A stretch of DNA of 64,000 nt from a bacterium 1xD42-87 (GTDB lineage: Bacteria > Bacillota > Clostridia > Lachnospirales > Lachnospiraceae). The DNA lies in NCBI GenBank assembly GCA_003611805.1, contig RAYM01000017.1, forward strand, positions 108,862-172,861, in the 5' to 3' direction. Every line of letters begins with the position of its first letter. Position 1 is the stretch's first letter. Shown here one piece after another: positions 54,168 through 61,596 of this stretch. Under the pieces are notes generated by a model. The model was not told where the DNA came from. It did not search any database and was given only the letters and a program-made list of their open reading frames with translations. The position numbers were made by a program, and so were the translations under genes.

Positions 54168-54332
54168 TTAGGCTGCGATCGTACGGAAGAAACCGACGCC
54201 GAGCCGCACGGCAAGACGGATGCCCATGATCGACAGCCCCGCAGGGAGCGCAACCACGATCATGCCCGTCACGTCTTCCTTGATGGATTCAACGGCGTTA
54301 CTAAACGCAGTCTTCATAGCCTCAGTCAACAT
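54168..54332 (-). CDS. Candidate major coat protein (pVIII-like)
   Basis: A 54-residue protein from ATG 54332 with AAAGGAG nine bases upstream. Amphipathic acidic N-terminal helix (TEAMKTAFSNAVESIKED), a membrane segment (MIVVALPAGLSIMGIRLAV) and a basic C-terminus (VRLGVGFFRTIAA). This is the layout of mature pVIII, in which the basic tail contacts DNA and the helices pack into the filament. No separate signal peptide is seen. Its own terminator suggests strong expression. Confidence 0.72.
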   Translation of the reverse strand: MLTEAMKTAFSNAVESIKEDVTGMIVVALPAGLSIMGIRLAVRLGVGFFRTIAA

Positions 54333-54363
54333 AGACTCTTTCTCCTTTCCGGACACGTCTGTC

Positions 54364-54516
54364 CTATGATCTTATATTCAATATGGTCAGACCCTTGAAT
54401 ATCCCATATCCGAGCAGATGCAGGAACGTACAGAGCATGAAGCCCGGTATGAACCCATACATGAGCATAGTGCTCACAAAATCTGCTGTAAGTTCTGTCA
54501 ATACACCCTGATCCAC
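54364..54516 (-). CDS. Small membrane protein (50 aa, GTG start)
   Basis: GTG 54516 is preceded by GGGGGTAAAT. Hydrophobic from about residue 14 to 40 (MLMYGFIPGFMLCTFLHLLG) with short polar ends. Lies between the 217-aa protein and the coat gene, where minor coat proteins (pVII/pIX type) are expected. Assignment is positional only. Confidence 0.6.
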   Translation of the reverse strand: MDQGVLTELTADFVSTMLMYGFIPGFMLCTFLHLLGYGIFKGLTILNIRS

Positions 54517-54525
54517 ATTTACCCC

Positions 54526-55179
54526 CTATCCTGCACGCATGCGGCTCCAGAATACATCCGCCAGCTTTACCCCGCATAATAACGCAACAAAAAAGCAGAT
54601 CACCATGTCAATGATAAAAATATTTGCAAGATACGACTGCATATCTTCCAGTGCCGCCTGTGATGCCTCCATGTGCAGGACGGATGTTTCAAAATAAGAT
54701 TCCTCCTGCGCATATATCCCGCTGAGGATGCCCTCCAGCCCGGCAAGGTCTTCCTGTGTCACGGGAGGGGGCAGGGGTTCCTGTCCGTCCCCCTCCTCAA
54801 TGCCTTCTTCCGGCATGCCTGATAAAAGGTAAGCCTCATATGCATCCAGTGAATCAGCGGGGACATAACATCCGTTGGACGCTGCCGTCCAGCCGGAACG
54901 TGCCTCTTCATCAATAAAATGGAAGAACACATCCTCCCCGGGGAATGCATAGCATCCCGCTTCTGCAACGTAGTAATCACCCATGGAGCCGAAAGACTGC
55001 CCGGCGCCGATCTGGTCTAAGAGGTCGTCGATCCGTTCCTCTATATCCCCCGGCTCTCCCTGATCTTCCTGATCAGGCGGGGAAGCCTCCACACCCGTCC
55101 CCTCAGGTACCGCCGTATCATCCGGCGCAGGGCCTTGTGTGTAACCCTCCTCTGGCATGTAATCCATGTTTTCATCCAT
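54526..55179 (-). CDS. Acidic membrane-anchored phage protein (217 aa)
   Basis: AGGAGG precedes ATG 55179. Residues 1-60 are very acidic and Pro/Gly-rich, 60-110 form a Cys-containing domain (YYVAEAGCYAFPGEDVFF, NGCYVPADS), another acidic Pro-rich linker follows, and the C-terminus is a membrane anchor (NIFIIDMVICFFVALLCGV). With the anchor at the C-terminus and no signal peptide, most of it would face the cytoplasm. Structural or assembly role inferred from position. Confidence 0.6.
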   Translation of the reverse strand: MDENMDYMPEEGYTQGPAPDDTAVPEGTGVEASPPDQEDQGEPGDIEERIDDLLDQIGAGQSFGSMGDYYVAEAGCYAFPGEDVFFHFIDEEARSGWTAASNGCYVPADSLDAYEAYLLSGMPEEGIEEGDGQEPLPPPVTQEDLAGLEGILSGIYAQEESYFETSVLHMEASQAALEDMQSYLANIFIIDMVICFFVALLCGVKLADVFWSRMRAG

Positions 55180-55180
55180 G

Positions 55181-55291
55181 TCATTTCCTCCTGTTACGGA
55201 TGCGGTTATAGATCATGAGACCAACAAACCCGATTGCAAGCAGCAGCCAGATCACGCCGCAGATGATCCATAAGATCGTACTCAGCTTCAT
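55181..55291 (-). CDS. Tiny membrane protein (36 aa)
   Basis: ATG 55291 overlaps the stop of the 125-aa gene; GGTGGAAGG lies upstream. One membrane segment (ILWIICGVIWLLLAIGFVGLM) followed by a basic tail (YNRIRNRRK). Length and topology are those of pVII/pIX-type tip proteins of filamentous phages. Well below usual gene-calling limits. Confidence 0.6.
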   Translation of the reverse strand: MKLSTILWIICGVIWLLLAIGFVGLMIYNRIRNRRK

Positions 55292-55665
55292 CCTTCCACC
55301 TCCCCCGTTTTTTCTGTTTCCCGGCAGTAACGCAGAAGGATCAGCAGGGAAGACCCAATCACAATGGGAAAAGGATCGCCGTTGAACGTGCAGCCTTCTT
55401 TTTTCAGGTCGCTGATGGCTTTCCCGAGTTCATACTCCACACAGTGCGCCATGTCATCCGTATGGGTAAAATCGCCCGTATTAAAACTTAATATGCGGAA
55501 ATCAGGCACAGCCTGTCCTGACATGGAAGCCCCGTCCGCCTTCTTTTCTTTTTCCTTCTCCGGGAGTGCATCCCGCCCGCCTTTTTTCAGACGGGGCAGG
55601 AGTTTTTTCTTTACCGCATAGAACCCAAGACCCAGCAGGAAAAGGACAGTCAGCGCATCCATCAT
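55288..55665 (-). CDS. Phage protein with N-terminal membrane anchor (125 aa)
   Basis: Overlaps the end of the ssDNA-binding candidate by 4 bases. N-terminal anchor (MMDALTVLFLLGLGFYAV), a basic Lys-rich linker, and a soluble domain (DFRILSFNTGDFTHTDDMAHCVEYELG). No family recognised. Confidence 0.55.
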   Translation of the reverse strand: MMDALTVLFLLGLGFYAVKKKLLPRLKKGGRDALPEKEKEKKADGASMSGQAVPDFRILSFNTGDFTHTDDMAHCVEYELGKAISDLKKEGCTFNGDPFPIVIGSSLLILLRYCRETEKTGEVEG

Positions 55666-56003
55666 GCACCTGCCTTGTTCTTGTCTTTACTGTCTTTCGA
55701 TTCAGCAGCCTTGTCCCCCGGGAACGGATTGCCGGCAGCAAGGGCAACAGGCTCGATATCCACGAGGGTAGCCCTATCCTGATAGCCGGGTTCATAGACA
55801 AACCTGACCACGTCGCCGGGATGGACGTTAAAATTAATGCTAGACCATTCCGAAACAACGATCTTGCCTTCACAATCCATAGTCTCAAAATCACGGGCAC
55901 TGAAATCTTTCATGCCGTAATAGTTGAAACTGTTTTTCATGACGCCGTTTTTATCCCTATACTGTCCTTTTCTTACACCGATCATAGTTACATAGTTACT
56001 CAT
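55662..56003 (-). CDS. Candidate single-stranded DNA-binding protein (pV-like)
   Basis: A 113-residue protein with beta-rich, aromatic-containing sequence (YVTMIGVRKGQYRDKNGVM, FNYYGMKDFSARDF, VHPGDVVRFVYEPGYQD) and a charged, Ala/Lys-rich flexible tail (KAAESKDSKDKNKAGA). Such an OB-fold-like body plus disordered tail fits a phage ssDNA-binding protein that coats the viral strand before assembly. It heads the minus-strand structural operon, as gene V does near the start of its transcript in coliphages. By-eye assignment. Confidence 0.5.
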   Translation of the reverse strand: MSNYVTMIGVRKGQYRDKNGVMKNSFNYYGMKDFSARDFETMDCEGKIVVSEWSSINFNVHPGDVVRFVYEPGYQDRATLVDIEPVALAAGNPFPGDKAAESKDSKDKNKAGA

Positions 56004-56130
56004 TCCTTTTTCCTCTCTTTCTTCTCTTCTTGTTTTGGTTTTCTATAATAACCGCCACAGGCGGTGTATTATCCGCAAATATTAAAAAACAGTAAAGTCC
56101 TTTAAATGGGACTTAGACTGTGATATCCTG

Positions 56131-56178
56131 TAATAAAAACAGCCGGGGACATGTCCTTGCAAGCCTGCTCCCCGGCTG
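56131..56178 (-). terminator. Minus-strand terminator, also a possible plus-strand leader hairpin
   Basis: CAGCCGGGG (56140-56148) / CCCCGGCTG (56170-56178); on the minus strand it is followed by TTTTTATTA. It insulates the operon beginning with the gene at 56003. On the plus strand it lies 22 bases before the 29-aa gene. Confidence 0.65.
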
Positions 56179-56200
56179 GATACAGAAAAGGGGTGTCTTC

Positions 56201-56290
56201 ATGGATGCAGCTTCCATCTTAAGGTCAGCGTTTGAAGCAGTACCGTGGTTTATTCCGCTTATAGCACTCTGCGCCATCATGAAAAAGTAA
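56201..56290 (+). CDS. Plus-strand tiny membrane protein (29 aa)
   Basis: ATG 56201 preceded by AAAAGGGGTG. The 29 residues run MDAASILRSAFEAVPWFIPL, then a hydrophobic end and MKK. The N-terminus echoes that of the 59-aa plus-strand protein (MDASTLYS). Type I toxin-like or membrane effector peptide is possible. Confidence 0.45.
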   Translation: MDAASILRSAFEAVPWFIPLIALCAIMKK

Positions 56291-56634
56291 CAACCCATTT
56301 CCAACGTTAGGGGAAGGGGAACCTGCAGGCTCCCCTGTCTGGGAAAATGGTTTACCCATAAAAGATAAACCTATGTAAATGCAGGATATAAGGGTGTACT
56401 GTTATTCTTTCCTTGGCTCCCGGAGGAGCGCAGCGTGTACATGACTCCCTTGGCTGTGACATGCCGGATGGTATGCCAGCCCGTTCCTGCAGTTACGTCT
56501 TAAATATTTATAAAGTCCTGCTTTCAGGATTCAGTATGTGTTATCCTAAAAGCAAAAACCCTATACGGGCAGGAAGAAAAACCTTCTCAGGGGAAAAAAC
56601 TCCCTGCCCTGCGGGTGTGAAAGAAAGTGAAATC
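56291..56634. other. Region with hairpins, no gene on the minus strand
   Basis: No convincing gene. GGGGAACC / GGCTCCCC around 56315-56335 and GGGCAGG (56567-56573) / CCTGCCC (56603-56609) are inverted repeats; the second lies shortly before the plus-strand gene at 56635 and may be its leader structure. Confidence 0.4.
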
Positions 56635-56823
56635 ATGGAAGAGATATACAGATTGTTTGTACCCTCCATAACAGAAGGTATGTTTCACGGATTTATTCTG
56701 CTCATACAGGCATCTATAACATGTATAGTGCGGTTCATCAGCCGTCCTGACGTTTTGGCTGCACTGCTGATTGTTTCCGCTTATGCCTTCATTAATAATA
56801 AGCTGAACAAACACAACCTCTGA
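56635..56823 (+). CDS. Plus-strand small membrane protein (62 aa)
   Basis: ATG 56635 follows GAAAGAAAGTGA, a modest site. Hydrophobic segments GMFHGFILLIQASITCIV and VLAALLIVSAYAFI with polar basic tail NNKLNKHNL. Third of the small plus-strand membrane genes. A frame extends upstream to 56413 but has no better start. Confidence 0.5.
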   Translation: MEEIYRLFVPSITEGMFHGFILLIQASITCIVRFISRPDVLAALLIVSAYAFINNKLNKHNL

Positions 56824-56830
56824 TTCCACC

Positions 56831-56855
56831 CTTCCCCGGCTCGCTGAGTCGGGGA
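56831..56855. terminator. Hairpin after the 62-aa gene
   Basis: TTCCCCG (56831-56837) pairs with CGGGGAA (56849-56855). No T-run on the plus strand, so termination is uncertain. Confidence 0.4.
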
Positions 56856-56949
56856 ATGTCTATAAAAAACACCAGTACCGCAGGAAGCGCATCTCAATTG
56901 TTCCTGTCTAAGTTTACAACCGCGCCTTATTCCCGGTGCCTTTTATCCC

Positions 56950-57150
56950 TTATATCTCAATAGAAAGTTCAAAACTGCATTCATCAAAACCAATGATATT
57001 TATTTTTTTGACTGGCTTGTCACAGTTTTCCTTATACCAAGGTTCCTGCATGAGTGAATCCAAACCATCACGGTATTCATCACACAAACCTGTTATTGAT
57101 ATACATGCAACACATGCATTTATTTTGTTTACCAATTCATACAATCTCAT
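56950..57150 (-). CDS. Small phage protein at the right end (66 aa)
   Basis: ATG 57150 preceded by GGGGGGATGGGTAA. Soluble, with Cys residues and acidic patches (ISITGLCDEYRDGLDSLM, IIGFDECSFELSIEI). First minus-strand gene inside attR. Unknown function; a regulator of lysogeny is possible only by position. Confidence 0.5.
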   Translation of the reverse strand: MRLYELVNKINACVACISITGLCDEYRDGLDSLMQEPWYKENCDKPVKKINIIGFDECSFELSIEI

Positions 57151-57219
57151 TTACCCATCCCCCCCTATATCCTGTTTTGTATCTTAGAAAATTTCTTGAT
57201 TTAAATTTTACAACCCGCA

Positions 57220-57235
57220 TTAAATGGTGATGAAT
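57220..57235. repeat. Right attachment repeat (attR) of the prophage
   Basis: TTAAATGGTGATGAAT, identical to 44220-44235. It lies in the intergenic region just ahead of the YcxB-like gene's promoter, so integration spares host coding sequence. Confidence 0.75.
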
Positions 57236-57247
57236 AAGGATTTTCTC

Positions 57248-57275
57248 TTGCACTTTCAGAGAATTTTAGTATAAT
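57248..57275 (+). promoter_or_regulatory. Promoter of the YcxB-like gene
   Basis: TTGCAC (57248-57253) and TATAAT (57270-57275), 16 bases apart, immediately right of attR. Confidence 0.6.
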
Positions 57276-57285
57276 AGATTTCAGT

Positions 57286-57765
57286 ATGGAAATCGAATTT
57301 GACGTTAAAATAACACCTAATATTTTATATGATTATATGCTGCAGCACACTTATTCGCGGCTGCCCGGGCTTATGGGGACGCTAGTAGGTGTGCTGATGC
57401 TGTTTCTTTTTATGGCGAACAGGCAGCCGCTGATTCTGATTATCGCGCTGGTGATTCTGCTGTATCTGCCGTGGACGCTTTTTCTGCGGGCGGCTTCGCA
57501 GGCAAAAACGAATCCGGCGTTTCAGAAGTCTCTGCACTATAAACTGTCGGACGAGGGTATACAGGTGTCACAGGACGGGGTTGCGGAGCAGATGGCATGG
57601 GACGGTATGGTAAGAGCCATCTCCACGCCGAAGAGCATAGTGGTCTATACCACGGCGGTGAATGCCTGCATTTTTCCGAAGCGGGATCTGGGCGACGGGA
57701 AGATGAAAGTAATTGAGATTATTTCCACGCACATGCCGCCCAGGAAGGTGAAGATCCGGGCATGA
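57286..57765 (+). CDS. YcxB-like family membrane protein
   Basis: A 159-residue protein: N-terminal beta strand (EIEFDVKITPNILYDYM), two membrane segments (GLMGTLVGVLMLFLFM, LILIIALVILLYLPW), then a YcxB-like C-terminal domain (YKLSDEGIQVSQDG, MVRAISTPKSIVVYTT, CIFPKRDLGDG). Family members are small membrane proteins of unknown role. The ATG lies close to the promoter, so the leader is very short. Structured repeat copy D follows. Confidence 0.75.
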   Translation: MEIEFDVKITPNILYDYMLQHTYSRLPGLMGTLVGVLMLFLFMANRQPLILIIALVILLYLPWTLFLRAASQAKTNPAFQKSLHYKLSDEGIQVSQDGVAEQMAWDGMVRAISTPKSIVVYTTAVNACIFPKRDLGDGKMKVIEIISTHMPPRKVKIRA

Positions 57766-57770
57766 CATAT

Positions 57771-57895
57771 GCGAGAAGAAGTTTTAAAGACGTCCTGCCA
57801 TTGGACGGGGACAAAGGCAGCAAAGCTGACTTGGAAGTTCCGGGAGTTGCCTTGTACTTTGTCTCACGCAGGGAAATGTTTGTGAATGGCATTCT
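57771..57895 (+). repeat. Structured intergenic repeat, copy D (degenerate)
   Basis: Between the YcxB-like gene and tsaE. Shares GACGTCCTGCCA, GGACGGGGACAAA, GCAGCAAAGCTGACTTGG and AAGTTC with copies B and C; the 3' hairpin has decayed (GGAAATG...GGCATTCTT) and a short insertion follows GGAAGTTC. Confidence 0.7.
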
Positions 57896-57934
57896 TTGTA
57901 CAGATTTGAGATTCCGTATGGAGGACAGGCAGGA

Positions 57935-58363
57935 ATGACAGAAACAGTTGAGAGCCGCAGCGCGGCGGATACATTCGCATATGGAAAGGCGCTCGGGGAG
58001 AAAGCGGCTCCGGGGGAAATTTACACGCTGGTCGGCGATCTGGGTGTGGGCAAGACCGTGTTTACGCAGGGGTTTGCGGCAGGGCTTGGCATCACGGAAC
58101 CGGTGAGCAGCCCTACCTTTACGATTCTGCAGAGTTATGAGGAGGGCAGACTTCCGCTCTATCATTTTGATGTGTACCGAATCGGCGACGTGGAGGAGAT
58201 GGAAGAGATTGGTTATGAGGACTGTTTTTACGGGGAGGGTGTTTGTCTGATCGAGTGGGCGGACCTGATCCGGGAGATTCTGCCGGAGGACTGTATCCGC
58301 ATTACGATCTGGAAGGATTTGTCTAAAGGGTTTGATTACCGCCGGATTTCGATCGGGCGGTAA
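57935..58363 (+). CDS. tsaE: tRNA threonylcarbamoyladenosine biosynthesis ATPase TsaE
   Basis: A 142-residue protein from ATG 57935 (AGGCAGGA upstream). Walker A GDLGVGKT, SSPTFTI with conserved Thr, LYHFDVYRI and CLIEWADLI are family motifs. It powers the TsaD-TsaB complex that makes t6A at position 37 of ANN-decoding tRNAs. First of a t6A cluster with tsaB, rimI and tsaD. Confidence 0.95.
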   Translation: MTETVESRSAADTFAYGKALGEKAAPGEIYTLVGDLGVGKTVFTQGFAAGLGITEPVSSPTFTILQSYEEGRLPLYHFDVYRIGDVEEMEEIGYEDCFYGEGVCLIEWADLIREILPEDCIRITIWKDLSKGFDYRRISIGR

Positions 58364-58491
58364 AAGTAATGAAGAATGGGAAGTATCTCAGACAGTCTGT
58401 TATAACGGCATATCATGGTATTCTGTGAAGTCTGAGGTTGGAGTGTAACTTGCGGAGAAGCTACTTTGTGGAAGGAAAGCGGGGCGGCGGC

Positions 58492-59226
58492 TTGAAAATA
58501 TTGGCGCTTGACAGTTCTGGGCTGGTTGCCTCTGTGGCACTGGCGGAGGATGACAATTTAATTGCGGAATACACCGTGCAGTATAAGAAGACCCACTCCC
58601 AGACGCTTCTGCCCATGCTGGAGGAGATTGTCAGAATGGTGGAAATGGATCTTTCCACGGTGGATGCCATCGCGGTGGCTGCTGGTCCGGGTTCTTTTAC
58701 AGGGCTGCGGATCGGTTCGGCAACGGCAAAGGGGCTGGCGTTTGCCCTCGGGAAACCGATCATTCCGGTGCCGACGGTGGATGGGCTCGCCTTTCAGATG
58801 TACGGTGCGAAAGATCTGGTGTGTCCGATTATGGACGCCAGAAGGAGTCAGGTATATACGGGAATTTATGAATTTATGCCTGGTCAAATCGGTCGGTTCT
58901 CATATGACATGCGTGTTATCAGGGAACAGTGCGCCGTCGCTTTTGACGAGATTGCGGAAGCTCTGAACGGGCTTGACAGGAGTGTCATATTTATGGGGGA
59001 CGGCGTGCCAGTCTTTCGGGAGCGGATGGAACAGGTGATGCGCGTGCCTTACACGGCAGCGCCCCTGCACCGTGCCAGACAGTCGGCGGCAGCTGTCGCG
59101 TCGCTCGGGAGGCTTTACTATGAGCAGGGCAGGACGGTGGACGGTGCGGTTTTTGTGCCGGAGTATCTGCGGCTTTCACAGGCGGAGCGGGAGCGAGCCG
59201 AAAAGGAGCGTGAAGGGTCCCTATGA
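58492..59226 (+). CDS. tsaB: t6A biosynthesis dimerisation factor TsaB
   Basis: Most likely start is TTG 58492 (LKILALDSSG matches the family beginning); upstream in-frame TTG and GTG codons would add up to 18 residues. AAGPGSFTGLRIG is the signature. It is an inactive ASKHA-fold partner of TsaD. GGAAGG lies upstream. rimI overlaps the stop by 4 bases. Confidence 0.94.
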   Translation: MKILALDSSGLVASVALAEDDNLIAEYTVQYKKTHSQTLLPMLEEIVRMVEMDLSTVDAIAVAAGPGSFTGLRIGSATAKGLAFALGKPIIPVPTVDGLAFQMYGAKDLVCPIMDARRSQVYTGIYEFMPGQIGRFSYDMRVIREQCAVAFDEIAEALNGLDRSVIFMGDGVPVFRERMEQVMRVPYTAAPLHRARQSAAAVASLGRLYYEQGRTVDGAVFVPEYLRLSQAERERAEKEREGSL

Positions 59227-59657
59227 TTATATATCGCAAGATGAAGGCGGAGGATGTGCCTTTTATCAGCCGTCTGGAGGAGGAAACTTTTTCTATGCCC
59301 TGGTCGGCGGATTCCTTTTTGCGGATGATAGAAAAGGAGGATACCGCATATTTTGTGGCGGAGGAGAGCGGACGGCTCCTCGGTGGCTGCGGGCTGTTTT
59401 TGATTGCAGGGGAAGGCAATATCACCAATGTGGTGGTGGCTCCCGAGGCAAGAAGACGCGGCGTGGCAACGGGACTGCTGACATATCTTCTGGCAGACGG
59501 TGACCGGGCTGGTCTGACAGCCTATACGTTGGAAGTCCGGGTCAGCAATGAGGCGGCAATCCGCCTGTATGAAAAATTCGGTTTTGTGTCCGAGGGCATA
59601 CGTCCGAATTTTTATGAAAAACCCACGGAAGATGCTGTGATTATGTGGAAGAGATAG
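59223..59657 (+). CDS. rimI: Ribosomal protein S18 alanine N-acetyltransferase RimI
   Basis: A 144-residue GNAT protein. VVVAPEARRRGVATGLL is the acetyl-CoA loop, EVRVSNEAAIRLYEKFGF the conserved C-terminal motif. RimI acetylates the N-terminus of ribosomal protein S18 in E. coli; position between tsaB and tsaD is the classical arrangement in Firmicutes. Confidence 0.92.
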   Translation: MIIYRKMKAEDVPFISRLEEETFSMPWSADSFLRMIEKEDTAYFVAEESGRLLGGCGLFLIAGEGNITNVVVAPEARRRGVATGLLTYLLADGDRAGLTAYTLEVRVSNEAAIRLYEKFGFVSEGIRPNFYEKPTEDAVIMWKR

Positions 59658-59756
59658 GCAGCGCATGGAACAATTACCACTGTCATTATGCCTTTTGTCT
59701 GCTAGAATGAAGACAGTAAGGAGCTGTTTGGTAAAGGATTTTGAAGGAGGATTGTC

Positions 59757-59999
59757 ATGCGCGAATATAAGGAAGACAGAAAATTGAAAAAGGTAGTCTG
59801 CAATGCCTGCGGCAAAAATTTGTTGGTTGAAAATGGCATTTTAAAGGAGGAGTGTATCCATGTGGATCACGACTTCGGTTTCTTCGGCGAGAGGGACGGG
59901 GAAAGCGACAGCTTTGATTTGTGCGAAGCGTGTTATGAGAAACTGACTGTCGGATTTGTCGTACCTGTGGAACGGCGGGAGAGGAAGGAACTTTTGTAG
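59757..59999 (+). CDS. Small zinc-ribbon-like protein
   Basis: An 80-residue protein with CNACGK near residue 15 and CEACYE near 57, two CxxC pairs that could bind zinc, separated by acidic sequence (HVDHDFGFFGERDGESDSFD). AAGGAGG precedes the ATG. Common in Lachnospiraceae next to t6A and RNase Z genes as far as I recall; function unknown. Confidence 0.65.
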   Translation: MREYKEDRKLKKVVCNACGKNLLVENGILKEECIHVDHDFGFFGERDGESDSFDLCEACYEKLTVGFVVPVERRERKELL

Positions 60000-60061
60000 G
60001 CTGCCTCCATTGATGGAAAGCGGGAGCGGGATATAGTCCGGCTGCCTGCATGGAGGGAGAT

Positions 60062-60973
60062 ATGTTAGATATCTGTTTACTGGGTACAGGAGGGATGATG
60101 CCCCTGCCGCACAGATGGCTTACTTCGCTGATGGCGAGGTATAACGGACAGAGTATATTGATTGACTGTGGGGAGGGCACCCAGATTGCCATGAAGGAAA
60201 AAGGCTGGAGCCCGAAACCGATTGACGTGATCTGTTTCACCCACTTTCATGCGGATCACATCAGCGGTCTTCCGGGGATGCTGCTCACTATGGGCAATGC
60301 AGAGCGCACGGAGCCGCTTCTTTTGATTGGTCCGAGAGGGCTGCTCAGAGTAGTCAATTCCCTGCGGATCATTGCACCGGAACTGCCTTTTGAAGTGATT
60401 TGTCTGGAGATCACGGAGCCGGAGCAGGTATTTCCATTCCGGGAATTTCGGATACGTTCGTTTCGGGTCAACCACAATGTGCCGTGCTATGGCTACAGCA
60501 TTGAGATTGACCGGGCAGGTAAATTTGATCTGGAGAGGGCGCAGGCTTTAAATATTCCCAGAAATTACTGGAATCCCCTGCAAAAAGGTGAGATAATAGA
60601 TGAAGACGGCTATTATTTTACCCCGGATATGGTATTGGGGGAGCCGAGAAGAGGTCTGAAGGTCACTTACTGTACAGATACGAGACCGACGGAAGGTATT
60701 GTGAAAAATGCGTCCGGGGCGGACCTGTTTATCTGCGAGGGCATGTACGGCGAGCCGGATAAGGCGCAGAAGGCGAAAGAATATAAGCACATGACCTTTT
60801 ACGAGGCGGCGGAGATTGCAAGGCGTGCCGGGGTGGAGGAGATGTGGCTGACACATTACAGCCCGTCGCTGATCCGTCCGGAGGATTACATGCCGGAGGT
60901 GCGGAAAATTTTCCCGAACGCTGTGGCTGCAAAGGATGGCAGAAGCGTGGATCTTATATTCCGGGAAGGGTGA
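60062..60973 (+). CDS. rnz: Ribonuclease Z
   Basis: A 303-residue metallo-beta-lactamase-fold nuclease from ATG 60062 behind GGAGGGAGA. FTHFHADHISGLPG is the zinc motif (HxHxDH), RVNHNVPCYGY, YCTDTRPTE (Asp ligand) and EMWLTHYSPS (His ligand) complete the site. It removes tRNA 3' trailers. Two tRNA-Ser genes without encoded CCA lie further downstream, consistent with the need for it. Confidence 0.94.
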   Translation: MLDICLLGTGGMMPLPHRWLTSLMARYNGQSILIDCGEGTQIAMKEKGWSPKPIDVICFTHFHADHISGLPGMLLTMGNAERTEPLLLIGPRGLLRVVNSLRIIAPELPFEVICLEITEPEQVFPFREFRIRSFRVNHNVPCYGYSIEIDRAGKFDLERAQALNIPRNYWNPLQKGEIIDEDGYYFTPDMVLGEPRRGLKVTYCTDTRPTEGIVKNASGADLFICEGMYGEPDKAQKAKEYKHMTFYEAAEIARRAGVEEMWLTHYSPSLIRPEDYMPEVRKIFPNAVAAKDGRSVDLIFREG

Positions 60974-60989
60974 GACGAAGGAGGGGACG

Positions 60990-61565
60990 ATGAAGAATTC
61001 AAAGGTTGCTAAGACGATAATTATCGTGGCTGCTCTGGCGGCGATCATTCTGGTTTATTACTATAGTCTGAGTCACCGGGCAAAGCGGCAGGAGGTCGAG
61101 GAGACGATTGCCGCCACCGTGGTGCAGAGCATTCTGATGCGGGACTTGGAGCATAACTATCCGCCAACGCCCAAGGAAGTGGTGAAGTATTACGCGGAGA
61201 TCACGGAATGCTTCTATAATGAGACGTATTCCGACGAGGAGCTTGTGCAGCTTGCTGGCAAGATTCAGATGCTTTATGACGCGGAACTCGTGGCGAACAA
61301 GACGCAGGAGCAGTATATGCAGGATCTGCGGGATGATATTGCGGAGATGAAGGGCGAGCAGCTTACGGTTGCAAGTTATGAGGTTTCCTCAAGTACCGAT
61401 GTGGAATACTTTGAGCAGGGTGAATATTCCTGTGCCAGATTATACTGCACGTTTTATCTGAAAAAGCAGGGCGGCAGCAGGGTGCCTTCTCAGGAACGGT
61501 TCGTGCTCAGACAGGACGGGGACGGTCACTGGAAGATTCTCGGCTGGGAGCTTGTGGAGGACTAA
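60990..61565 (+). CDS. Membrane-anchored hypothetical protein (DUF6715-like)
   Basis: A 191-residue protein from ATG 60990, preceded by GGAGGGG. N-terminal membrane anchor ([21 protein letters not shown]) with the rest outside. The soluble part is acidic and helical ([23 protein letters not shown]) and ends with a beta domain ([28 protein letters not shown]) resembling NTF2-like or copper-amine-type tails. I recall a Clostridia family DUF6715 with this shape; unverified. Confidence 0.6.
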   Translation: MKNSKVAKTIIIVAALAAIILVYYYSLSHRAKRQEVEETIAATVVQSILMRDLEHNYPPTPKEVVKYYAEITECFYNETYSDEELVQLAGKIQMLYDAELVANKTQEQYMQDLRDDIAEMKGEQLTVASYEVSSSTDVEYFEQGEYSCARLYCTFYLKKQGGSRVPSQERFVLRQDGDGHWKILGWELVED

Positions 61566-61596
61566 AGGCAGAAAGTGTCTCGGAATGGAGGAAAAG

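Larger units (their letters stand above)
44220..57235 (-). mobile_element. Integrated filamentous phage with CRESS-type replication module
   Basis: A 13-kb element bounded by 16-bp direct repeats. Most genes read on the minus strand, in order: 66-aa protein, ssDNA-binding candidate, several small membrane proteins, major coat candidate, Zot ATPase, origin, CRESS Rep, small proteins, pIII-like adhesin, pVI-like protein, RHH regulator, a 273-aa protein, IS30-family transposase. Four small genes read on the plus strand. No tyrosine or serine integrase, capsid, portal, terminase, tail, relaxase or type IV secretion gene is present, which argues against a tailed prophage or a conjugative element. 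No secretin is needed in a Gram-positive host. Confidence 0.85.

Noticed and set aside
54326..54577. 83-residue minus-strand frame between the coat and 217-aa genes
   Set aside because: The alternative 50-aa frame (54364-54516) has a GGGGGT site, clean membrane segment and fits the spacing; the longer frame is Cys/His-rich and overlaps its neighbours extensively.
44220..57235. Integrative conjugative element or tailed prophage
   Set aside because: There is no relaxase, VirB4/VirD4-type ATPase, terminase, portal or capsid gene; Zot, coat-like peptides and a rolling-circle Rep fit a filamentous phage instead.
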